Assembly (NCBI GenBank): GCA_023129325.1
Contig: JAGMCI010000042.1
Span: 1 to 64,000 of the forward strand
Source of the DNA: Caldifarciminota bacterium
Lineage (GTDB): Bacteria; Hydrothermota; UBA3073; JACQXS01; JAGMCI01
Direction: 5' to 3'
DNA length: 64,000 bases
Shown here: positions 1-9,417 of the stretch, piece after piece
Layout: the number at the start of each line of letters is the position of its first letter
How positions within the stretch are numbered: the stretch's first letter is position 1
Notes under the pieces: model-generated
What the model was told of the DNA's origin: nothing
The model's input: the letters and a program-made list of their open reading frames with translations, nothing else
Database searches by the model: none
Made by a program: the position numbers and the translations under genes

Positions 1-1427
1 ACTTCATTTACTAATGCGTAAGGTGGTGGAGTAATTTTTGCTATAATTTGTGTAGTATCAACTGATACGACTTCTATATCAGGGATACTATCTCCATCAT
101 GGTCTTCCAGAGTATCTACTCCCCCTGAATCATATAATTTTCTTGTCCAGTCAGGTTGAGTACCAGAGATTGTGATATCTATTGTATCTTGAGACTTTCC
201 CTTATTTATGACCTGTAATGGATACTCTTTTGTAGAATCAGGCAAAGCAGAATCAGCCTGGTCAGGCTCAACTAATATATAGCCAAGGCACTCTTCCTCG
301 CCAAATTCTACTGTTGGTTCTGGGTCAGTATATTTACGCCTCTCATAATGGCATTTTATCTCAGCATCACACAATGCTCTGTTATATATTTTTATTTCAT
401 CGATTACACCATTGAAGAAGTATCCAAAGTGTTCAGAAACTCCAATACGTATAGGCTGGGGAGTGTTTCTATTTAAAGTCACTATAGTTGATTGTGAGGC
501 TTTCAGTTCTCCATTTAAGTAAAGTTTCAGGAGTTGCTCAGATGAGGAAAGCACCCCTACAGTATGAGACCACTTTCCTATAGGGACTTCCGAAGCTGAA
601 ATCCAAACCTGGGACTCTCCCTCGTATCCACTTACAACAAATCGGTATTTACCCATATAAAGATCGCATGAGTATTCATCATCCCCAGTACTACCCTTAC
701 CCCATTTAGTCACTAGCCTTTGGTATTTAAAGGTATCCGGCTTTACCCACGCTTCAATAGTTGCATTTGCACCAAGAGTAAGATTGTCAGCATCTGGTAT
801 CCGCACATAATCATTGTTTCCATCAAAATTCAATGCCGAACCAACTGAAAATTTCACATCTTCCCTTCCGTCCCATTGACCACCATCCTCGTGTTGCCAT
901 TCTGGAGCATCGCTTGGCCAGTTAGGCATCAGAGCTCCATGATTTGCCTGTGGAGAATCATCATAAGCAATAGAGCTATCTCCTTCATCTAAATGTAATT
1001 CTAACACAAGACCGTTGTCATATGGAGCATCCGGGTCTTTAGTAAAAGTGCTGTCAAAATCAGTTATACTGCTTGCATCAGGATTTCCATAATACATATA
1101 AATTATTGTAGTATCCAATGCAGAAATCAATGGGACCTTTACCCAGACTATAGCAGAATCAGAAGGAATATAATCTTCAATCCAATATGGAATCAGAGTT
1201 ACTTCATCGGAGTCTGTAAACCGTAAATCTGAAAAATCGGAATTCATATTAGAACTGTAAGGTATACCAATCTTTATTTGATAATTCGTTAAAGTATCAA
1301 AATTTGTAGTATTATCAACTATTGTTATTTTTCTGCATGTCCAATTTGGGTCATACCAATCCGAATATGCAGGCATTACTTGCATAAGCATTGAAACAAT
1401 TGCTACAATTACACTATTACTGTTCAT
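1..1427 (-). CDS. Exported DUF2341/LamG-domain surface protein (3' end beyond window)
   Basis: The minus frame is open from an ATG at 1425-1427 to the window edge (475 codons), so the C-terminus is missing. Residues 1-21 look like a signal peptide. Residues about 26-115 match DUF2341 (motifs WTCRKITIVDN, LIPYWIE, AIVWVKVP, YMYYGNPDA). About 195-370 is a LamG/concanavalin-like fold (ALNFDGNNDYVRIP, ATIEAWVKPD, GVIDEIKIYNRAL). The rest resembles a NEW3-like beta-sandwich. DUF2341 plus LamG is typical of secreted or surface-attached proteins of candidate phyla, probably binding glycans. It starts 11 bp after the upstream membrane-protein gene, so it is likely the last gene of that transcript. 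Domain calls are by eye; function is inferred. Confidence 0.82.
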   Translation of the reverse strand, partial: MNSNSVIVAIVSMLMQVMPAYSDWYDPNWTCRKITIVDNTTNFDTLTNYQIKIGIPYSSNMNSDFSDLRFTDSDEVTLIPYWIEDYIPSDSAIVWVKVPLISALDTTIIYMYYGNPDASSITDFDSTFTKDPDAPYDNGLVLELHLDEGDSSIAYDDSPQANHGALMPNWPSDAPEWQHEDGGQWDGREDVKFSVGSALNFDGNNDYVRIPDADNLTLGANATIEAWVKPDTFKYQRLVTKWGKGSTGDDEYSCDLYMGKYRFVVSGYEGESQVWISASEVPIGKWSHTVGVLSSSEQLLKLYLNGELKASQSTIVTLNRNTPQPIRIGVSEHFGYFFNGVIDEIKIYNRALCDAEIKCHYERRKYTDPEPTVEFGEEECLGYILVEPDQADSALPDSTKEYPLQVINKGKSQDTIDITISGTQPDWTRKLYDSGGVDTLEDHDGDSIPDIEVVSVDTTQIIAKITPPPYALVNE

Positions 1428-1438
1428 AACTCATTTTT

Positions 1439-2350
1439 TTACGACACATATTTTTTAATACTTCTCACAAAAATTGCAAATAGAATAATTTCACCCACTG
1501 TTGTCCATATCCTCGCAAGAAGTGCTGCAATTATTCCTATTGAAACAGGGAAATAAAACTTAAGTAAAAAACTTAATATTCCCTCCCTTACACCCAAACC
1601 TCCAGGAGTAATAAGACTTATGAATCCTATAGACCAAGCAATTGCACATATGCCTATCAATGAGTAAAAAGTGCTTATTTCAATCGGATAAAATGATTTA
1701 ATAAGAAAATAAAAACCCATCCCATAAAGAACCCATAGAACACAATATAAGAGCAAGAGTTGTAAAATACGAAAGTATCCTATGTTAAATTCCATAGGCT
1801 CTTTTTTAAATCTTATAAACAAAAAATTAACTATTTTTGAAAATACAGAAGGATGTACAACGACAAGACAAATAAATATTGATAAAAGAAGTGTATAACT
1901 TTTAATTGGAAACTTACATTTTATAAAGGAGCCTGTGAATATAAAAAATATTATTAAGCTCGATAAAAAAAGTAGTATTGTTTCTAATACTACACTAATT
2001 ATAGCTTTTCTATTAGAAATACCTTCCTTCTTTGCAAAATAAACCTTTCCTACAGTAGCCCATATCTTACCTGGGATGTATCTTCCTATTTGACATATAG
2101 CGATAATTCTTATACATTTTCTAATATGTAATTTTTCCTTTAAAGCTTTTAGTATTAAATTCCATCCTAAAGCTCCTCCTAAAAAGCTAATCATTAAGAG
2201 GACAAAAGAAAGAATTAGAAATATGTATCTAAATTCTAACTCATTAAGAGAAACTTGACTCCAGCTTTGATATAATGCTTTTCCTATAAAAAAGAAAATC
2301 GTTCCTAAAATAATAAAGACTAATATTACTTTGCCTGATTTCTTATACAT
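1439..2350 (-). CDS. LPG-synthase TM-region family membrane protein (UPF0104/AglD-like)
   Basis: 303 residues with about eight hydrophobic segments. Two family blocks of PF03706 are visible: QIGRYIPGKIWATVGKVYFA near residue 90 and the PGGLGVREG loop near residue 255. Such stand-alone membrane domains lack the soluble catalytic part of lysyl-phosphatidylglycerol synthase and are often found in glycan or lipid-glycosylation loci, where a transport or glycosyl-transfer accessory role is suspected. It lies between a methyltransferase (21 bp upstream) and the LamG surface protein (11 bp downstream), consistent with an envelope locus. The exact reaction cannot be told from sequence. Confidence 0.8.
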   Translation of the reverse strand: MYKKSGKVILVFIILGTIFFFIGKALYQSWSQVSLNELEFRYIFLILSFVLLMISFLGGALGWNLILKALKEKLHIRKCIRIIAICQIGRYIPGKIWATVGKVYFAKKEGISNRKAIISVVLETILLFLSSLIIFFIFTGSFIKCKFPIKSYTLLLSIFICLVVVHPSVFSKIVNFLFIRFKKEPMEFNIGYFRILQLLLLYCVLWVLYGMGFYFLIKSFYPIEISTFYSLIGICAIAWSIGFISLITPGGLGVREGILSFLLKFYFPVSIGIIAALLARIWTTVGEIILFAIFVRSIKKYVS

Positions 2351-2371
2351 TAAAATATTACCATGAACTTT

Positions 2372-3022
2372 CTATTTTCTACTTATTAATGCGAGCATAT
2401 GGAAAGGCTTTTTTTTGCATCTTTTTATCAGTGAATATTTTAAGGACTCAATATCTAAAAAGCTATATCTAACCCTCGCTTTTAAAATCTTCGAATTTAT
2501 CGATGTATTAATAATTTCTAACCAATATTTAGGACTAAGTAATCTTTCATTGCCAAAATCTTTTTTGGGATAATTATCGGAAGGCACACTAAAAATCACT
2601 ATTTTCCCAATACTTGTTTGTTCTTTTAGTAATTCGCAGCATTTTTCTCCTTCAAAATGCTCAAAAAAACCTTGTGAAAAACACAAATCAAATGAGTTGC
2701 TTTTAAATGGTAGGTTAAAAGCATCTGCATTCACAAGCAATACGTGCCTTCCAAATCGTTGTATATTCTTCTTTGCTACACTCAATACGCTTTTATCATA
2801 TTCTAATCCTATCACACACGGAGAAAACCAACTTAAAAAAGAACTGTGAGCACCGGCTCCCATTCCTATTTCAATTGATTTATGTCCGGAATAAATTATC
2901 ACTTTATATAAAAACTCAAGGTGACAAAACATCCGCTTAAAAAAAGTATAAAAAGTAAGGGGCTTCTTATAATAATTACCCCATTTTGATAAATTGTTCT
3001 TCGAATAAATTGTTGCTTTCAT
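2372..3022 (-). CDS. Class I SAM-dependent methyltransferase
   Basis: 216 residues. The SAM-binding motif I is IEIGMGAGAHS near residue 50, followed by an acidic residue at strand 2 (GLEYDKSV) and the Methyltransf_11-type block DAFNLPFKSNSFDLCFSQG near 100-118. The acceptor is unknown. It sits between a B12-radical SAM gene (21 bp) and an LPG-synthase-like membrane protein (21 bp), so modification of a glycan or lipid intermediate is plausible. N- and C-terminal parts show no other domain. Confidence 0.8.
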   Translation of the reverse strand: MKATIYSKNNLSKWGNYYKKPLTFYTFFKRMFCHLEFLYKVIIYSGHKSIEIGMGAGAHSSFLSWFSPCVIGLEYDKSVLSVAKKNIQRFGRHVLLVNADAFNLPFKSNSFDLCFSQGFFEHFEGEKCCELLKEQTSIGKIVIFSVPSDNYPKKDFGNERLLSPKYWLEIINTSINSKILKARVRYSFLDIESLKYSLIKRCKKKPFHMLALISRK

Positions 3023-3043
3023 ATTACTAAAGCGTGAGTCCTG

Positions 3044-4516
3044 TTAATCATGATGTAAAATGACACGACCCAGAAATTTTAGATCGATAGGGAACTTGAT
3101 ATTTCTATGTTGCCACCTAATCCTTTCAAGTAAGAAAAAGGGATAAAAGATTAATCTAAAAATGATAAATAGGCGATATTTTAGTGTCCTTATTAGCTCC
3201 TTTCGTTTAAGGTATGCTTTAGTGTACATCTCCATAAATAAAAAACGTACAAGATAGGAATATAGCTGCAATTCATTTAAAAATTTTATTGGAAGCCATT
3301 TATTATATCGATTACTAACCAATAGATTTGATGTTCCCCATTCCCCGAGAGAACTGGGAGGAATAAATTTATGTTCAATAGCCATTTGAAAGAAGGGAGT
3401 TCCAGGATAGGGAGCTGCAAGAAAGAGCCCGTTGATACGTGCCTCGCTATTTATCTTCCATAGTTTATCAATTAAATCTAACGACATGTACAAATCGTTT
3501 AAGGTTTCACCCGGAAAACCGCTTACAAAACTATAAACAGGTGTAATCTTCGTCTTTGACAGTTTTCTCGCAGACTCTAAAGTATCCTCCACTGTTATTT
3601 TTTTATTAATGAACTCCAACATCTTGGGAGAACCCGATTCAGCTCCGATAGCTAATGACATACAACCACTTCTTTCCAAAAGTTCTAACAACTCATTATT
3701 ATAACCAGCTACAATGTCAGCCCGATTAGTAGTATGCCATTTGAAGTCAAAATTCTTCTCTATAATCTCCTTGCATATTTTTTCAACTCGCTTTTTATTA
3801 ATAAAAAATTCGTCGTCTACAAAGAATATTGTTTTAGGATGAAACTTTCTCATTATTTCTTCTAACTCCTCTAAAACAATATTACTACTTTTCATCCGCC
3901 ATTTACAAGCATTAAACATATGATTATAGCAAAAAATACACCGATAAGGACAACCTCTACTAGATTGATACTCAAACCTTTCGGAAAGTTGATATTTATC
4001 CAGACTTAGCAAATCATATGGAAGATAATTACGTTTGTCAAAGTTCAAAAAAGGTCTCTTTTTATTAATAAAAACTTCACCATTTTCCTTGTACACAATT
4101 CCTTCAACTCCATCCAATGACTGTTTATTATTTAAACAGGTAACGATTTTTAAAAAGGTTAGTTCCCCTTCACCGCATACGACAATGTCAACATAAGGGT
4201 CTCTAACAGTTTGTACGGGTAAAGAAGAAGGATGGATTCCACCCCAAACGATTGGTAATTTTGGATTTAATTTGCGAATCTGCTCTGCAATTTGCAACCC
4301 ATACAGTATCTGTCTTCCTGTGAGAGAAGTTATTCCTACACATATTGCATTTTTTAACAATCCTTCGGAAAAATTATCCACTGTCATATCAAGAATTACA
4401 GGTTCATATTCGTTTGCCATCAAGTTTTCAGCCAAAAAAAGAAGTGCCAAAGGAAGTCTTTTGGTAAAATCTTTTTTATTCCCCGGGCTTATAAGTAACA
4501 CCTTGCTCTTTCCCAT
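3044..4516 (-). CDS. B12-binding radical SAM protein
   Basis: 490 residues. The N-terminal 125 residues form a cobalamin-binding Rossmann domain (KVLLISPGN, VGITSLTG, VWGGIHPSSLP, VVCGEGE). The radical SAM core follows, with the 4Fe-4S motif in RGCPYRCIFCYN near residue 188 (CxxxCxxC). The C-terminal 110 residues are helical and basic. The family includes methylases and other carbon-centred modifying enzymes acting on lipids, hopanoids and glycans. A Shine-Dalgarno-like GGAG lies just upstream and the gap to the upstream glycosyltransferase is 8 bp, so it belongs to the glycan operon. Substrate unknown. Confidence 0.85.
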   Translation of the reverse strand: MGKSKVLLISPGNKKDFTKRLPLALLFLAENLMANEYEPVILDMTVDNFSEGLLKNAICVGITSLTGRQILYGLQIAEQIRKLNPKLPIVWGGIHPSSLPVQTVRDPYVDIVVCGEGELTFLKIVTCLNNKQSLDGVEGIVYKENGEVFINKKRPFLNFDKRNYLPYDLLSLDKYQLSERFEYQSSRGCPYRCIFCYNHMFNACKWRMKSSNIVLEELEEIMRKFHPKTIFFVDDEFFINKKRVEKICKEIIEKNFDFKWHTTNRADIVAGYNNELLELLERSGCMSLAIGAESGSPKMLEFINKKITVEDTLESARKLSKTKITPVYSFVSGFPGETLNDLYMSLDLIDKLWKINSEARINGLFLAAPYPGTPFFQMAIEHKFIPPSSLGEWGTSNLLVSNRYNKWLPIKFLNELQLYSYLVRFLFMEMYTKAYLKRKELIRTLKYRLFIIFRLIFYPFFLLERIRWQHRNIKFPIDLKFLGRVILHHD

Positions 4517-4524
4517 ATTATCTC

Positions 4525-5598
4525 CTACGAGAACTCCTTATAGATACGAACAGTACCACTCACAGTTTTCTCCCAAGAAAATTTGGATGCCTGGTCTATA
4601 CCTTTACTGATTAAATCTTCCTTTAGACTGTTATTGTATAAGACTTGATACATTTGGTTTGCTAACTCTGAATGAGAATTGGGATTTGTAAAAATACAAG
4701 CATTGCCAGCAACCTCAGGCAATGAACTTATGTTTGAAGTAATCACAGGCACGCCACATGCCATTGCCTCAAGCACCGGAACCCCAAATCCCTCATAAAA
4801 AGATGGAAGCACAAAAAGGTCTGATGCACTATAAAAGAGCGAAAGTTCTTGTTCAGAAATATTCGTATAATACCATACCTTATCTTGTAAGCCTAATTTG
4901 TTAATTAACTTATCTGTGGACTTCTTTTTGTTGCCAATCCTTATCAAAATGGCTTCCTTAAAGTTCTGACTCAAGAGATGAAATGCCTTAATTAAGCCCT
5001 TAATATTTCTTCTCCTCTTTTCAGTTCCAACATTTAATATTATTTTCTTATTTAGTGGTAAGTTCAGCTTTTTTCTGGCATCCAATTTGTTGGAAGGCTT
5101 AAATAGATTATGGTCAATGCCCAAATAAATTACTTTTATCTTACTCCCAGGTATACTCAATAATTTCATTAAATCTTTCTTTGTAGAGAAAGAGTCAGCA
5201 AGAATCATATCTGCCTTCTTTAGCCCGGAATAAAGACATCTCCGAAACCATGGTTCAAAGAAGTTACCATGAACAATCAAAGGCGATATATCATGACAGG
5301 TCACTATGGAATTTTTCCTTGTAATCATAAAAGATAGATTCTGATTGGCAAAGTGATAAATATCATACTTAGAGACATCCTCTTTCATTCTATGCCAAAA
5401 ATATGGCTTACTATCTATTATAGGAATCTTGATCGTCTTTGCAATAATTTTTCCATCTATCTTCTCTATCCTTCTTTTTTGATAATTTAGAAGCAGAAAA
5501 TCTATATCTATTTTATCCTTTAATCCATTATATAAATTAAATGCATATTTTCCCATCCCAGAGTATAATGGTTGGTCATTAATAAAGGCTATTTTCAT
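4525..5598 (-). CDS. GT4-family glycosyltransferase
   Basis: 357 residues with the GT-B two-domain plan. The N-terminal domain starts KIAFINDQPLYSGMGKYAFN. The C-terminal nucleotide-sugar domain shows ILNVGTEKRRRNIKGLIKAF and the GT4 signature SFYEGFGVPVLEAMACGVPV followed by SLPEVAGNA. A retaining transfer from a nucleotide-sugar is expected, in the cytoplasm or at the inner membrane. It heads the minus-strand block that continues through the radical SAM, methyltransferase and membrane protein genes. No clear promoter is seen; 222 bp separate it from the next glycosyltransferase upstream. Confidence 0.88.
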   Translation of the reverse strand: MKIAFINDQPLYSGMGKYAFNLYNGLKDKIDIDFLLLNYQKRRIEKIDGKIIAKTIKIPIIDSKPYFWHRMKEDVSKYDIYHFANQNLSFMITRKNSIVTCHDISPLIVHGNFFEPWFRRCLYSGLKKADMILADSFSTKKDLMKLLSIPGSKIKVIYLGIDHNLFKPSNKLDARKKLNLPLNKKIILNVGTEKRRRNIKGLIKAFHLLSQNFKEAILIRIGNKKKSTDKLINKLGLQDKVWYYTNISEQELSLFYSASDLFVLPSFYEGFGVPVLEAMACGVPVITSNISSLPEVAGNACIFTNPNSHSELANQMYQVLYNNSLKEDLISKGIDQASKFSWEKTVSGTVRIYKEFS

Positions 5599-5628
5599 AT
5601 TTGCTTTCTACATATATTGAGATAGTCT

Positions 5629-5804
5629 TTAACCAAAGATAATCCAAAATTTCTATGTGCCCATCTCATTCACAAGTCTTTATATATCATAAAATAGTCT
5701 AAATATCAACTATTTTGTTATATGGCGAACTCTTTAACTTTTCTAAAGCCACAGAATAATAAGGATTATGAGTATATTTATCCATTCCCCAAATCTTTGG
5801 TTAA
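5629..5804. repeat. MITE-like segment bounded by a 12-bp perfect inverted repeat
   Basis: TTAACCAAAGAT at 5629-5640 is matched by ATCTTTGGTTAA at 5793-5804, enclosing about 152 bp of AT-rich DNA with an inner hairpin (AAAATAGT/ACTATTTT). No target-site duplication is obvious. The segment lies wholly between two glycosyltransferase genes and encodes nothing recognisable. Confidence 0.4.
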
Positions 5805-5820
5805 TGATTAATCTTCATCT

Positions 5821-7017
5821 TTACTCTTCCAGGACTTTTGAATATACAGAGAGTAACTTATTAATAATTTCATCCCATCCAAATCTTAATTTAACGAACC
5901 TGTATCCCTCTTCACCAAGTTTAAAAGCGAATTCTCGGTCGTCAAGAATTCTCATAATAGCCTTGGCAAGCTTTTCGGGGTCCTTTTCTGGAACAAGAAG
6001 CCCTGTTTCACCATCTTTTACAATATCAACTATCCCGCCCACATTTGAGGCAATAACAGGCTTTTTGTAACTCATTGCCTCAACTAAAACAACACCTTGA
6101 CCCTCGGTATCGCCTTTAGAATCAATACAGGCTGGGAGAACAAATAGACTGCATTTTTGATAATAATTTCTCAACTCATTTTCGCTAACCCATCCAGTGA
6201 AAGTTACTTTATCCTTCAGCCTTCTTGATTCTGCAAGTTTCTCTAAATCTTTTTTCTCAGGACCTTCTCCAATAATTGTAAGTGTGCACGAATTGAATTC
6301 GTGCCTACAAATTATGTTAAAAGCTTCAATAAGATATTTTATACCTTTTCTCTCAACAAGTCTGCCAACAAAAAGGATGTTTTTTTGTAAGGAGACCAAT
6401 TTCCTATCTGTTTTATCTTTCCACTCCTTAGCTGCAGGGCCAAAAGGTATATACCAAACCTCTCTTTTTGCAATCTTGTTTATTTCTTTTATTGTATAAG
6501 AGGAAAGAGCGGTTACAGAATCTGAACTTTTAACCGACCATTTAAGGAACGGTTTTAAAAAAGGCATTTTTTTCTTAACCCATTTTAATTCTACTCCATA
6601 AAAACTGGATACCACCTTGGCACCGCAGATTTTCCTTCCTATCCAACCAAATAGCATATGTGGGAAAACCCAGTGAACATGGATTATATCATATTTTTCT
6701 TTCTTACATAGCTTAATTATCTCAATTACTCCTCCCATAAGATAAAATGGGACTAACATTTTAAATCTTAATCCTCTTTTTAATCTATCTGGTGTTGTCT
6801 CATCATGAGTTAAGTCTTCCCATCGGCTAAAGAAATATCTAAATCTCTTGACATCAATACCATAAACTCTCTGATTTGCAAGTCCTTTATAAGAAGGAGC
6901 AAATACATCTATTTCTACTCCACGAGATTTAATCCTTTTTATAGTCTCCGTGAGCCAGGGAGTTATTACATCACTTTCATATCTTGGAAAAGCAGTTACT
7001 ATATATAATATTCTCAT
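5821..7017 (-). CDS. GT4-family glycosyltransferase
   Basis: 398 residues. GT-B fold: N-terminal RILYIVTAFPRYESDVITPW, linker WYIPFGPAAKEW, then NILFVGRLVERKGIKYLIEA and the C-terminal signature EGQGVVLVEAMSYKKPVIAS with GLLVPEKDPEKLA. Residues 237-243 (HEFNSCT) are translated from a palindromic element at 6286-6308. The start codon is preceded by a TTGACA/TATATT promoter whose -10 ends 7 nt before the ATG, with no Shine-Dalgarno, so the mRNA is predicted leaderless. It is transcribed divergently from lptF. Sugar and acceptor are unknown. Confidence 0.9.
   Translation of the reverse strand: MRILYIVTAFPRYESDVITPWLTETIKRIKSRGVEIDVFAPSYKGLANQRVYGIDVKRFRYFFSRWEDLTHDETTPDRLKRGLRFKMLVPFYLMGGVIEIIKLCKKEKYDIIHVHWVFPHMLFGWIGRKICGAKVVSSFYGVELKWVKKKMPFLKPFLKWSVKSSDSVTALSSYTIKEINKIAKREVWYIPFGPAAKEWKDKTDRKLVSLQKNILFVGRLVERKGIKYLIEAFNIICRHEFNSCTLTIIGEGPEKKDLEKLAESRRLKDKVTFTGWVSENELRNYYQKCSLFVLPACIDSKGDTEGQGVVLVEAMSYKKPVIASNVGGIVDIVKDGETGLLVPEKDPEKLAKAIMRILDDREFAFKLGEEGYRFVKLRFGWDEIINKLLSVYSKVLEE
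6286..6308. repeat. Family B palindromic element, in frame in a glycosyltransferase
   Basis: GCACGAATT/AATTCGTGC palindrome ending CTAC. Related copies lie in polA (48283) and a glycosyltransferase (59590). Confidence 0.7.
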
Positions 7018-7024
7018 ATTTAAA

Positions 7025-7053
7025 AATATACTTCACATTTATCCACCTGTCAA
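7025..7053 (-). promoter_or_regulatory. Promoter of the 5821-7017 glycosyltransferase, leaderless type
   Basis: On the minus strand TTGACA, a 17-nt spacer and TATATT, then only 7 nt to the ATG. No Shine-Dalgarno lies between. Confidence 0.7.
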
Positions 7054-7059
7054 GATAAA

Positions 7060-7192
7060 AAGAACCACAGAGAACACAGAGTTCACAGAAAAATATTTCA
7101 TCCTAAATCTCTGCGGTCTCTGTTGTTGCAACCCTCTAAAATTCTTTCTCTCTTTTTCTCAGCGCTCTCTGTGGACTCTGTGGTTTATATCT
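7060..7192. repeat. Degenerate inverted repeat of the AACCACAGAG type
   Basis: AACCACAGAGAACACAGAG near 7062 is mirrored by CTCTGTGGACTCTGTGGTT ending near 7188, forming a long imperfect hairpin. Similar tracts occur near 20140, 22755, 50370, 58160, 58808 and 63900. It encodes nothing recognisable. Confidence 0.6.
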
Positions 7193-7215
7193 TTCATTTT
7201 ATATTAAAAATTTAC

Positions 7216-7243
7216 TTGAGATTTAAAATTAATGTAGTATAAT
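7216..7243 (+). promoter_or_regulatory. lptF promoter, leaderless type
   Basis: TTGAGA, a 16-nt spacer and a perfect TATAAT at 7238-7243, then 6 nt to the GTG start codon. The expected transcription start falls on the start codon itself. Confidence 0.75.
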
Positions 7244-7249
7244 TAATTT

Positions 7250-8347
7250 GTGATTATTTATCGGTATGTATTAAAAGAACATATATGGCCCTTTTTTCTG
7301 GGCTTCCTTACACTTACTTTTATTCTGATAATGAACCAGATATTTATACTTATCTGGGATATTGTAGGAAAGGGGATTAAAGTTTCAATAGTCTTATTGC
7401 TACTCTTATTATATCTTCCTTCTATAATAGCTTTAACTATCCCTATGGGAGTGATGATAGCAAGTTCAATGGCTTTCGGACGCCTATCTCAAGATTTAGA
7501 AATTACAGCCTTAAGAGCATCAGGAGTTAATCCGCTTAAACTAAATTTATTACCAATAGTTTTTGCTTGTGCACTGACATTATTTATGATATGGTTTAAT
7601 AACCACACACTTCCTGAATCAAATCATAAGTTAAAAAATCTTATGATTGATATAGCTCAAAAAAAACCTTGCTTCAGGATGAAAGCACTTGTAATCCTTA
7701 ATGATTTTGAAGGTTACGATATGCAAGTTGGATATGTAGATTATAAACAATCAAAGATTAGAAAAATAAAATTATTTGAAAAGGCAAGTTCAAGAGAAAT
7801 TTTTGCAAAAGAAGGATGCTTTTATACTGATAGCTCTATGATTACAATGATATTAAAAGACGGTGAGATTCACGAACTTTTAAATACTGGGAGGTATCGG
7901 TATTTGAGTTTTACAGAACATAGGATATATCTTCCTCTTAATCAAGAATTTATCAGAAAAAATCGGACTTATAGAGGAGATAGAGAACTCTCTGCTCATG
8001 GGCTGAAAGAGAAAATAAGTGAAATCCAGAAAAAAGAAACCAACAAAGCATATAAAAAGAGGAAAATAAATTCTTTGCTTGTGGAATATCACAAAAAGTA
8101 CTCCATCCCCTTTGCCTGTGTGGTTTTTGTCCTGCTTGGATGTCCTCTTGCAATTAGGGTGAAAAGAGGAGGGGCAGGAGCAGGATTCGGATTAGGGCTT
8201 CTTTTCTTTATATTTTACTACATATGTCTTATAGGAGGAGAAAATCTTGGAGACAGAGGAATAATTGCTCCCTGGCTCTCAATGTGGTTTCCCAATATTG
8301 CGCTTCTTATATTAAGTGGCTGGGCAATGTATCAGGCAAATAAATGA
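7250..8347 (+). CDS. lptF: LPS export permease LptF
   Basis: 365 residues with the LptF/LptG plan: three N-terminal membrane segments (from YRYVLKEHIWPFFLGFLTLTF), a periplasmic beta domain (about 120-265), and three C-terminal segments including the conserved PFACVVFVLLGCPLAIR. It forms the inner-membrane LptB2FG exporter that drives lipopolysaccharide to the outer membrane. The start is GTG; family alignment at the N-terminus supports it, and a TATAAT box ends 6 nt upstream, so translation is probably leaderless. It overlaps lptG by 4 nt (ATGA). The ATPase LptB is not adjacent. Confidence 0.93.
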   Translation: MIIYRYVLKEHIWPFFLGFLTLTFILIMNQIFILIWDIVGKGIKVSIVLLLLLLYLPSIIALTIPMGVMIASSMAFGRLSQDLEITALRASGVNPLKLNLLPIVFACALTLFMIWFNNHTLPESNHKLKNLMIDIAQKKPCFRMKALVILNDFEGYDMQVGYVDYKQSKIRKIKLFEKASSREIFAKEGCFYTDSSMITMILKDGEIHELLNTGRYRYLSFTEHRIYLPLNQEFIRKNRTYRGDRELSAHGLKEKISEIQKKETNKAYKKRKINSLLVEYHKKYSIPFACVVFVLLGCPLAIRVKRGGAGAGFGLGLLFFIFYYICLIGGENLGDRGIIAPWLSMWFPNIALLILSGWAMYQANK

Positions 8348-9417
8348 AAATTATAGATAAATATGTATTAAGAGAATTTATTATAGGCTTTCTATGGAGT
8401 CTAATAGCTATCGTTTCTATATATATAATTGTAGATGTATTTGAACATATTTCTACTTTTGTAGATAAAAGAGTATCAATTTTGGTAATCATACAATATT
8501 ACATATATGAAATACCATGGATAATAGGAACTCTGATATGCCCAATAGCTTGCCTGCTTGGCTGTTTTATATCAATTGGGAATTTGTCAAGGCATTTTGA
8601 ACTTGTTGCCACAAAATCAGCTGGGATAAGTTTGTATCGTGTCCTTTTACCTTTACTTTGCTTTGGATTTATCTTGAGTGGAGTGATTTTTGGGGTAAAT
8701 GAAATTATTTCCCCGAAAGTGAACGAAAAGAGACTAAATTTAAAAAGAGAAAAAATAGATAAGCGCCCTAAAATAACCGAATCTATAAGTAAAAATGTTT
8801 ACTACTCAGGTGAAGGAAATAGATTTTATCACATCGGATTTATAAATCCGAACACAGGAGTTATCAAAGAATTCACAATTTATGAATTTTTACAAGATTA
8901 TGCTCTTAAAAAGAAATTTGTGGTTAACCGCGCAGTATGGAAAGATAATCAATGGTTACTTTTTAATGTAAAGAAATGGACTTTTAAGCCGGATTCATAT
9001 AAAGTTATAGACTCTTTAATCACAAACTTAAAAGAGACACCACTTGATTTTGCGAAAGGAATAAAATCTGACTTATCAATGGGATTTTGGGAGTTTAAAA
9101 CATATGTTAAAAAACTACAACGTAGTGGAGAGGATGTTACGGATAAACTTGTCGACCTTTACTCAAGAATCTCGTTTCCTTTTATGAACTTGATTATCAT
9201 TCTTTTAGGTGTTCCTTTAGCTGCCAAAGTCAGAAGCATAGGATTTATTATGGGATTTGCAATTGCCTTATTTGCAAGCTTTGTTTATTGGGGACTTATG
9301 CAGTTGGCAAAGGGATTTGGACACGCAGGAACTCTACCACCTCTGGGAGCCAGTGTCTTGCCAAATATACTATTTATTATAGCAGCACTTATCCTTCTCT
9401 GGAAAGTCAGAAAATGA
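8344..9417 (+). CDS. lptG: LPS export permease LptG
   Basis: 357 residues, same fold as LptF: KIIDKYVLREFIIGFLWSL opening helix, periplasmic domain about 105-255, and the C-terminal block ISFPFMNLIIILLGVPLAAK typical of LptG. Partner of LptF in lipopolysaccharide export. It overlaps lptF upstream and ksgA downstream by 4 nt each (ATGA junctions), so the three are translationally coupled. It is strong evidence for a diderm envelope. Confidence 0.93.
   Translation: MKIIDKYVLREFIIGFLWSLIAIVSIYIIVDVFEHISTFVDKRVSILVIIQYYIYEIPWIIGTLICPIACLLGCFISIGNLSRHFELVATKSAGISLYRVLLPLLCFGFILSGVIFGVNEIISPKVNEKRLNLKREKIDKRPKITESISKNVYYSGEGNRFYHIGFINPNTGVIKEFTIYEFLQDYALKKKFVVNRAVWKDNQWLLFNVKKWTFKPDSYKVIDSLITNLKETPLDFAKGIKSDLSMGFWEFKTYVKKLQRSGEDVTDKLVDLYSRISFPFMNLIIILLGVPLAAKVRSIGFIMGFAIALFASFVYWGLMQLAKGFGHAGTLPPLGASVLPNILFIIAALILLWKVRK

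Noticed and set aside
9288..9413. Upstream start for ksgA
   Set aside because: The segment is lptG read in another frame; the family start is at the ATGA overlap (9414).
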